In this document: positions 59,553 through 64,000 of the stretch, piece by piece
Numbering within the stretch: position 1 is the first letter of the stretch
Layout: every line of letters begins with the position of its first letter
NCBI GenBank assembly: GCA_022820485.1
Contig: JAJEFJ010000075.1
Coordinates: 1-64,000, forward strand
Direction of reading: 5' to 3'
Origin: Candidatus Latescibacterota bacterium
Lineage (GTDB): Bacteria > Latescibacterota > UBA2968 > UBA8231
Length of the DNA stretch: 64,000 nucleotides
Position numbers and translations under genes: made by a program
Notes under the pieces: model-generated
Databases searched by the model: none
Seen by the model: the letters and a program-made list of their open reading frames with translations, nothing else
What the model was told of the DNA's origin: nothing

Positions 59553-60392
59553 GTGGATCTGACGTATATCGTATTTACCAAGCATTTAGAGGGGCTCGAT
59601 GTCCCGCAACTCATCGACGCCTTGCAGTCTATTGGCGTGCAGGGGGCCGATCTGTGCGTGCGCGACGGCTACCCGGTCAACCCGGACAATGTGGCCACGG
59701 CTCTGCCGGAGGCCGCGCGCCGCTTTGCCGACGCCGGTCTTTGCATCCCCTTGGTCACGGCTCCGGGCGACTTCAACCGCCCGGACATCGACTATGCGGA
59801 AAGGTATTACGCGGCCTTGGGCGAGGCTGGTGTGGCTCACGTCAAGTTAGGCTACTGGCACTGGGAGCCGGATGTGCCCTACTGGACGCAGTTAGACGAG
59901 GTGCGCGGTTTTACGCAGGGGTTCCAGGCGCTGTCGGAAAAATACGGTGTCAAAACTGTCATTCACAATCATTCGGGCGCGTCTATGGGCCTCAATGCCT
60001 GTGCTGCGATGAACATCGTCAAGGACTGTGACCCGCAATACGTGGGCGTCTTTGCCGATCCCGGGCATTTGTCACTGTGCGGGGAGCCGATTGCCATGGC
60101 CCTAGACATTGTGCGCTCGCACTTGTGCCTGCTCGCTTTGAAGGATCTGGTCCACCAGCGGCCCTTGAGTATCACGCAGCAGGGTAATCCCACTACCGGC
60201 GTCGTGCGCATGGGGCAGGGTTTTGTCGATTGGCCTTCGGTAATTGCGACTTTGAAGCGGCTGGACTTTGCCGGCCCAGTCAGCTTTCACAGCGAGTACA
60301 GCGGCGAGCCAGTGGAATCCGTCATCGACTTGGCGCGGATTGATGTGCGCTTTTTTACGGCTTTGTGCCAGAAAGGGGGAGACCATGCTTAA
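59553..60392 (+). CDS. Sugar phosphate isomerase/epimerase (xylose-isomerase-like TIM barrel)
   Basis: The protein has 279 residues from a GTG at 59553 with AAAGGAGC upstream; the longer frame runs through the divergent promoter and is rejected. Barrel strands VDLTYIVFTKHLEGLD, GVQGADLCVRDGYPVN, AHVKLGYWHW, TVIHNHSGASMGLN, VGVFADPGHLSLCGEP and GPVSFHSEYSGEP fit the AP-endonuclease-2 superfamily with Glu/Asp/His metal ligands (E/H in IHNH, FADPGH, HSE). It would isomerise or epimerise a keto or aldose sugar. Its stop overlaps the next gene by 8 bp. Confidence 0.86.
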   Translation: MDLTYIVFTKHLEGLDVPQLIDALQSIGVQGADLCVRDGYPVNPDNVATALPEAARRFADAGLCIPLVTAPGDFNRPDIDYAERYYAALGEAGVAHVKLGYWHWEPDVPYWTQLDEVRGFTQGFQALSEKYGVKTVIHNHSGASMGLNACAAMNIVKDCDPQYVGVFADPGHLSLCGEPIAMALDIVRSHLCLLALKDLVHQRPLSITQQGNPTTGVVRMGQGFVDWPSVIATLKRLDFAGPVSFHSEYSGEPVESVIDLARIDVRFFTALCQKGGDHA

Positions 60393-61350
60393 AGCGGGAT
60401 TTATCGGCGCGGGAGGGCGCGGGCAGAGCGCCCACTACCCATCGGTCCATCGCCTCGCCGACCGCGTGGAGATGGCTGCGGTTTGCGAATTGGACGAGGA
60501 GCGCCTCAAGCAAGTGGTCGCAAAGTACGGCTTTACGCGCACGTACCAAGACCACCGCGCCATGCTCGACGAGATCGACCCGGACATTGTCTATTGCGTG
60601 ATGAACGAGAAGTGGCTCCTGCAGCCAGCTCTCGATTGCATCGCCGCGGGCAAGCACTTGTTTATCGAAAAGCCTCCTGGAGCTAACAGCGACGAGACGC
60701 GGGCGATTTTAGAGGCGGCCGAGCGCCAGGGCGTCTGGGTGATGGTGGGTCTCCAGCGCCGCTACACTGCCGTCACTCGCGAGGCCATGCGCTTAGTTGC
60801 GGCCAAAGGCCCGGTGTCGCTGGCGACGACGACTTTCAACAAACAGCTTCCGCAGAGCGCCGACGAGTTCACCACGACCTTGTGGAACGACTTGGTCCAC
60901 ATCGTCGATCTGCTGCGTTACATGGCTGGTGGCGAGCCGGTGGAAGTTACCGCCTACCAAGACAAATTCGGCGGCGAAGGTTTCAACCACTACACGGCGC
61001 TGGTGCGCTTTGACAACCGCGCGACCGGCGTGATGCTCGGCAATCGCGCCTCTGGCGGGCGGGTGTTGCGCTCGGAGCTACACGGCGTGGGCATTGGCTG
61101 CTACATGAAAATTCCCAGTGAAATCGAAATCCACGAGGACAACCAAGTGCGCACCCTCGGCGGCTGGGAAATCGACGGCGTGCCCCAAGACGACGTGCCC
61201 CGCTACGAGGGGCTGCTGACCATGCACGAGCACTTCATCGATTGCGTGGTTGAAAATCGGCAGCCGATCACCGACATTCGGGACGTGGTTCACTCGATCG
61301 CGCTAGTGGATCAGATTGAAGCGGCTGAGATTATGGCGGCGAAGACATAG
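60385..61350 (+). CDS. Gfo/Idh/MocA family oxidoreductase (copy 3)
   Basis: The protein has 322 residues from the ATG at 60385 (GGGGGAG upstream), overlapping the isomerase by 8 bp, so translation is coupled. Motifs are LKAGFIGAGGRGQSAHYPSV (Rossmann), LFIEKPPGANSDETRAILEA, WNDLVHIVDLLRYMAGGEPV and a beta domain with GVMLGNRASGGRVLRSELHG. It is a putative sugar dehydrogenase paired with an isomerase, the normal arrangement in inositol or keto-sugar catabolism. A strong terminator follows at 61383. It is clearly distinct from copies 1 and 2 within the window. Confidence 0.9.
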   Translation: MLKAGFIGAGGRGQSAHYPSVHRLADRVEMAAVCELDEERLKQVVAKYGFTRTYQDHRAMLDEIDPDIVYCVMNEKWLLQPALDCIAAGKHLFIEKPPGANSDETRAILEAAERQGVWVMVGLQRRYTAVTREAMRLVAAKGPVSLATTTFNKQLPQSADEFTTTLWNDLVHIVDLLRYMAGGEPVEVTAYQDKFGGEGFNHYTALVRFDNRATGVMLGNRASGGRVLRSELHGVGIGCYMKIPSEIEIHEDNQVRTLGGWEIDGVPQDDVPRYEGLLTMHEHFIDCVVENRQPITDIRDVVHSIALVDQIEAAEIMAAKT

Positions 61351-61382
61351 GCTATGTCGAAAATGGTGTAGTAGTAATAAAT

Positions 61383-61430
61383 CGGCCTCCGCGTCGTCGC
61401 ACATGACGCGGAGGCCGGCCGTTAGCTTTT
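61383..61430 (+). terminator. Strong intrinsic terminator
   Basis: Thirteen-base arms (CGGCCTCCGCGTC at 61383-61395 and GACGCGGAGGCCG at 61405-61417) pair perfectly around a 9-nt loop. A weak T-rich stretch (GCTTTTCG) follows. It ends the isomerase-oxidoreductase operon and also lies near the stop of the minus-strand dehydratase gene. Confidence 0.8.
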
Positions 61431-61503
61431 CGTCGATTTTTTCTCCGCTTTCTCGAATCACCCCCGTCGGTATAATCCCCAATTCTCACAGAACACCTGC
61501 GCC

Positions 61504-62634
61504 TTAAAATTCCACATACGGTTCAGACTCAACCGGCGTAAACGATTTCGGAGGATGTTGTCCCATAACATCCTCGCGCAACTCTACTCCCCAACCCGGA
61601 CCTTCAGGTGGCACACAGTGGCCATCGATCACTTCAATAGGCTGCGTAAGCACCTTGTTGTAGCGATCAATGGACGACACAAAAATTTCCTGCATCAAGC
61701 TGTTGTGAATGCACAGATCCAAATGCAAGCTGGCGATTGTTGAAATCGGCCCATTGGAATTGTGTGGGGCGACTGTTACGTAATACGTTTCGGCCATGGC
61801 GGCAATTTTCTTCAATTCGGTGATGCCGCCCGCATGACAAATGTCCGGCTGAATAATTCCGACTGCATTCAACTCCAATAGTGCGCGGAAGTCCCAGCGA
61901 GTGTATAGCTGCTCACCCGTTGAAATGGGCACATTTACTTCGCGGGCAAATTGCGCTAGCGCTTCTGGATTGTCCCACAAAATCGGCTCTTCCATCCACG
62001 CAATGTTATAAGGCTCCAATTCCTGCGCCACACGCCGTGCGCTCCATATATTCAAGCGCGCGCGAATGTCAATTCCGATTTCAATTTGCGACCCGGCAGC
62101 TTCGCGTGCCGCTTCCACAAGGGCGACGCCGTGCTGAATGCGCTCGATGGTGGCCACCTGTGTACCTCTAAAAGGATAAAACTTCAACGCCTCATAGCCT
62201 TGATCTACCACCCGCTTTACACCCTCGGCGATCCCTTCAGGTGTGTTGTTCTTTCTCGGCCAGCCATTGGCGTACATGCGAATTTTGTCGTGCGATTTTC
62301 CTCCTAACAATTCATGCACTGGGACGCCCAAGGCTTTGCCTTTAATGTCCCACAACGCCAAGTCAATCGCACTGATCGCACTCGTCGTTACCGCTCCCCC
62401 CGACCACGTCACACGCCGGTATAACGAGGTCCAAATTCGTTCGATCTCAAATGGATTCTTGCCTAGTAGAAAACGCTTGAACGCCGCAAACTCGCCGAGC
62501 AAGGCGTCGTCTTTGTATTGTAAACTAGCTTCACCCCATCCGTGAATACCGGCGTCGGTTTCGATTTTTACAAACATCCAATTGTTGGTCCCTTCCGAAC
62601 CTATCCGCATTACCTGCAAATCAGTAATTTTCAT
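61504..62634 (-). CDS. Mandelate racemase/muconate lactonising enzyme family (sugar-acid dehydratase-like)
   Basis: The protein has 376 residues from the ATG at 62634. The enolase-superfamily N-terminal cap is clear (MKITDLQVMRIGSEGTNNWM, IHGWGEASLQYKDDALLGE). Barrel-end ligands are visible as IGIDIRARL (Asp), AWMEEPILWD (Glu) and VPISTGEQLYTRWDF (Glu), followed by QPDICHAGGITELKKIAAMA and TVAPHNSNGPI with the general-base His. The ends resemble the galactonate dehydratase (DgoD) subgroup, which dehydrates sugar acids to 2-keto-3-deoxy acids. Those would suit the two aldolases nearby. The third-position composition looks more AT-rich than in its neighbours, so recent transfer is possible. Confidence 0.88.
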   Translation of the reverse strand: MKITDLQVMRIGSEGTNNWMFVKIETDAGIHGWGEASLQYKDDALLGEFAAFKRFLLGKNPFEIERIWTSLYRRVTWSGGAVTTSAISAIDLALWDIKGKALGVPVHELLGGKSHDKIRMYANGWPRKNNTPEGIAEGVKRVVDQGYEALKFYPFRGTQVATIERIQHGVALVEAAREAAGSQIEIGIDIRARLNIWSARRVAQELEPYNIAWMEEPILWDNPEALAQFAREVNVPISTGEQLYTRWDFRALLELNAVGIIQPDICHAGGITELKKIAAMAETYYVTVAPHNSNGPISTIASLHLDLCIHNSLMQEIFVSSIDRYNKVLTQPIEVIDGHCVPPEGPGWGVELREDVMGQHPPKSFTPVESEPYVEF

Positions 62635-62664
62635 TTTTTTCTCCGTTGTATTTAGATAGTAGCT

Positions 62665-63894
62665 TCAGATCACGCGCCACCATGGTGCGGCGAGTACGCG
62701 GTCGGTGAGCCAGAACGTTTCTTCGCCATCGTAGAGAATGATTCCACACTGCGCCATATCGGAGTATTCATCTAGGAACGTATGCAGATGTCGAGAGTCC
62801 TCGGGATGGACGCTTGCGGCGGCTTTTACCTCCACGGGCAGCAGACGGCGGCCCGTTTCGATGACGAAATCGACCTCGGCCCCCTTGGTAGTCCGCCAAA
62901 AGAGAATCTCTGTTCTTTCGATACGAGTAGAAGCCCAAGCGAGTAGGTCGCAGAGCACTATGTTCTCTAGGTGTGCGCCACGGGGATGTGCCTCGCCCGC
63001 TAAGTGCAAAGCCAACCCGGTATCACCCCAGTAGAGTTTGGATGACTTGACTAGCCGTTTCGTTCTGTTGACAGAATAGGATGGCAGGCGCACCAATTGG
63101 AACGACACCTCTAGCAAGTTGAGATACCGCTGCACTGTGGACGGGGCAAGATGTACGTCCCGGGCTAGGTCTGCTTGGTTTAATAGCCCTCCAACGCGCA
63201 GACAGGCTGCCGTCATCAACCTCCGCAGGTCGATTATGCTTGCGATAGGGGACAGACGCGGGATGTCCCGCTCCAAGTAGGTGGCCGCATAGCCTTCGAA
63301 CCATAGCCGCCGGTCGTCATCATCGCTCAACTCATGGGCTGGGACGGGATAACCTCCGCGTCGAGCAAGGGCCACCCACGGCTCTGCTTCGGCTGGCTCG
63401 GCGAGCAGCACATCCCGCCATGCAGCAGGGGGTGCATCTACGAGCTCTGTCCACAGACCGGGGCTAGCTAACCCGCGTTGCTCGCGACGGGTCATGGGCC
63501 AGAGCGTCAGGTAGCTAGCGCGGCCAGCCAGCGTTTCACCCACCTCCTTCATAAGCAGCAGATTCGCCGACCCAGTCAGGAGGAAACGACCGGCAACTCG
63601 ATCCTCGTCAACGAGGCGCTTGATGGCGAGCAGCACATGCGGCACCCGCTGCACCTCATCAAGCGTGATCTGCACGGCCCGAGCAACAAGGGCATCCGGT
63701 TCGCGTTGGGCTTGCTCGAGGATGCCGTAATCGTCTAGGGTGAAATAAGACCGGTCTGCCCCGATGGGATGCATGCGGGCGAGGGTGCTCTTGCCGGTCT
63801 GTCGTGCGCCAGTGAGAACGGTCACGGGCATGACCCTCAGTGCCCGCTCCACGCTCGCGGAAGCAAATCGAGGTAGCAGTCGATTCGTGTTCAT
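62665..63894 (-). CDS. AAA+ ATPase with DUF4143 domain
   Basis: The protein has 409 residues from the ATG at 63894; an in-frame extension to 63942 passes through the palindromic repeat and is rejected. Walker A is VTVLTGARQTGKSTLARM, Walker B VQITLDEVQRVPHVLLA, and sensor-like RFLLTGSANLLLMKE follows. A winged-helix-like region near 240-290 is followed by the DUF4143 nuclease-like motif EILFWRTTKGAEVDFVIETG with LLPVEVKAA. The family is widespread and mobile; many members are called transcriptional regulators or defence-linked ATPases, but the role is unproven. The gene is alone, with a strong operator-like repeat directly upstream. Confidence 0.9.
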   Translation of the reverse strand: MNTNRLLPRFASASVERALRVMPVTVLTGARQTGKSTLARMHPIGADRSYFTLDDYGILEQAQREPDALVARAVQITLDEVQRVPHVLLAIKRLVDEDRVAGRFLLTGSANLLLMKEVGETLAGRASYLTLWPMTRREQRGLASPGLWTELVDAPPAAWRDVLLAEPAEAEPWVALARRGGYPVPAHELSDDDDRRLWFEGYAATYLERDIPRLSPIASIIDLRRLMTAACLRVGGLLNQADLARDVHLAPSTVQRYLNLLEVSFQLVRLPSYSVNRTKRLVKSSKLYWGDTGLALHLAGEAHPRGAHLENIVLCDLLAWASTRIERTEILFWRTTKGAEVDFVIETGRRLLPVEVKAAASVHPEDSRHLHTFLDEYSDMAQCGIILYDGEETFWLTDRVLAAPWWRVI

Positions 63895-63904
63895 ATACCC
63901 ATGA

Positions 63905-63947
63905 TATGGGTGATAATCACCCACGTCAAGGGTGATTATCACCCATA
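63905..63947. promoter_or_regulatory. Perfect 18-bp inverted repeat upstream of the DUF4143 ATPase
   Basis: TATGGGTGATAATCACCC (63905-63922) and its exact reverse complement (63930-63947) are separated by 7 bp. Each arm also holds a near-palindrome GGGTGATNATCACCC, so two dyads lie 22 bp apart, about two helix turns. They begin 11 bp upstream of the chosen ATG, a normal place for an operator. The rest of the window to 64000 shows no gene. Confidence 0.8.
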
Positions 63948-64000
63948 AAGAGATCTACACGCCCGCGGCCCAGCCATTGCCCCCAGCGCGCACTTTGCCC

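Noticed and set aside
1-64000. tRNA, rRNA or complete insertion sequence
   Set aside because: No cloverleaf with CCA end, rRNA-like stretch or transposase-type protein was recognised when reading the sequence. This was by eye only, so small RNAs may have been missed.

Overview
The window looks like a chromosome segment of an uncultured Gram-negative bacterium. It encodes outer-membrane-type proteins, ExbB/ExbD energisers, a two-parvulin SurA-like chaperone and many signal peptides and lipoboxes. The mix of CRTAC1/ASPIC-UnbV lipoproteins, secreted proteins ending in a FlgD-like Ig domain (TPNGDGIND motif), phytanoyl-CoA-dioxygenase-like proteins, a DUF6785 membrane protein, Kelch proteins and several Gfo/Idh/MocA oxidoreductases recalls Candidatus Latescibacterota or Poribacteria-like genomes. 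That placement is inference; no rRNA or marker phylogeny is available here. No tRNA, rRNA, CRISPR array, complete insertion sequence or prophage was seen.

Layout. 1-6 kb: the end of a PorV/UPF0164-like barrel gene, then an envelope operon of a giant TPR protein, ExbB, ExbD and a TonB-like/DUF4159 fusion. 6-13 kb: AroA on the minus strand, a DapA-like aldolase, a decayed gene, small secreted and MORN-repeat proteins, a PhyH-like protein and a DUF6785 membrane protein. 13-44.5 kb: a large surface-protein region with six paralogous secreted discoidin-like/FlgD-Ig proteins (two are a recent tandem duplication), two ~910-aa paralogs with EF-hand loops, three CRTAC1 lipoproteins, a glycosyltransferase-TPR fusion, a metallo-beta-lactamase-fold hydrolase, a Kelch protein and the SurA-like chaperone. 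44.5-48.7 kb: a patchwork with a DUF433/DUF5615 toxin-antitoxin pair between two gene relics, a minus-strand operon of an AbrB-type regulator plus two uncharacterised proteins, and a NIP-like aquaporin. 48.8-62.6 kb: catabolic genes, comprising M55 and M19-type peptidases, a second Kelch protein, three Gfo/Idh/MocA oxidoreductases, two HpcH/HpaI aldolases (one with an extra C-terminal domain), a transaldolase-like protein, a PhyH protein, a TIM-barrel isomerase and an enolase-superfamily dehydratase. A truncated SDR gene ends at a perfect 18-bp inverted repeat, beside a toxin-antitoxin locus broken by an internal deletion. 62.6-64 kb: a DUF4143 AAA+ ATPase preceded by a strong palindromic operator-like repeat.

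How the genes may work together (inference). The SurA-like chaperone, the PorV-like barrel and the ExbBD/TonB-like operon would help export and energise the outer envelope. The FlgD-Ig proteins all end in V-V/A-Y and may share a route to the cell surface. The right half appears to import and break down sugar acids, polyols and D-amino-acid peptides. The candidates for undescribed biology are the AbrB-linked zinc-ribbon/membrane-protein operon (45450-47822) and the FlgD-Ig/EF-hand surface assembly (about 20.5-41.8 kb).
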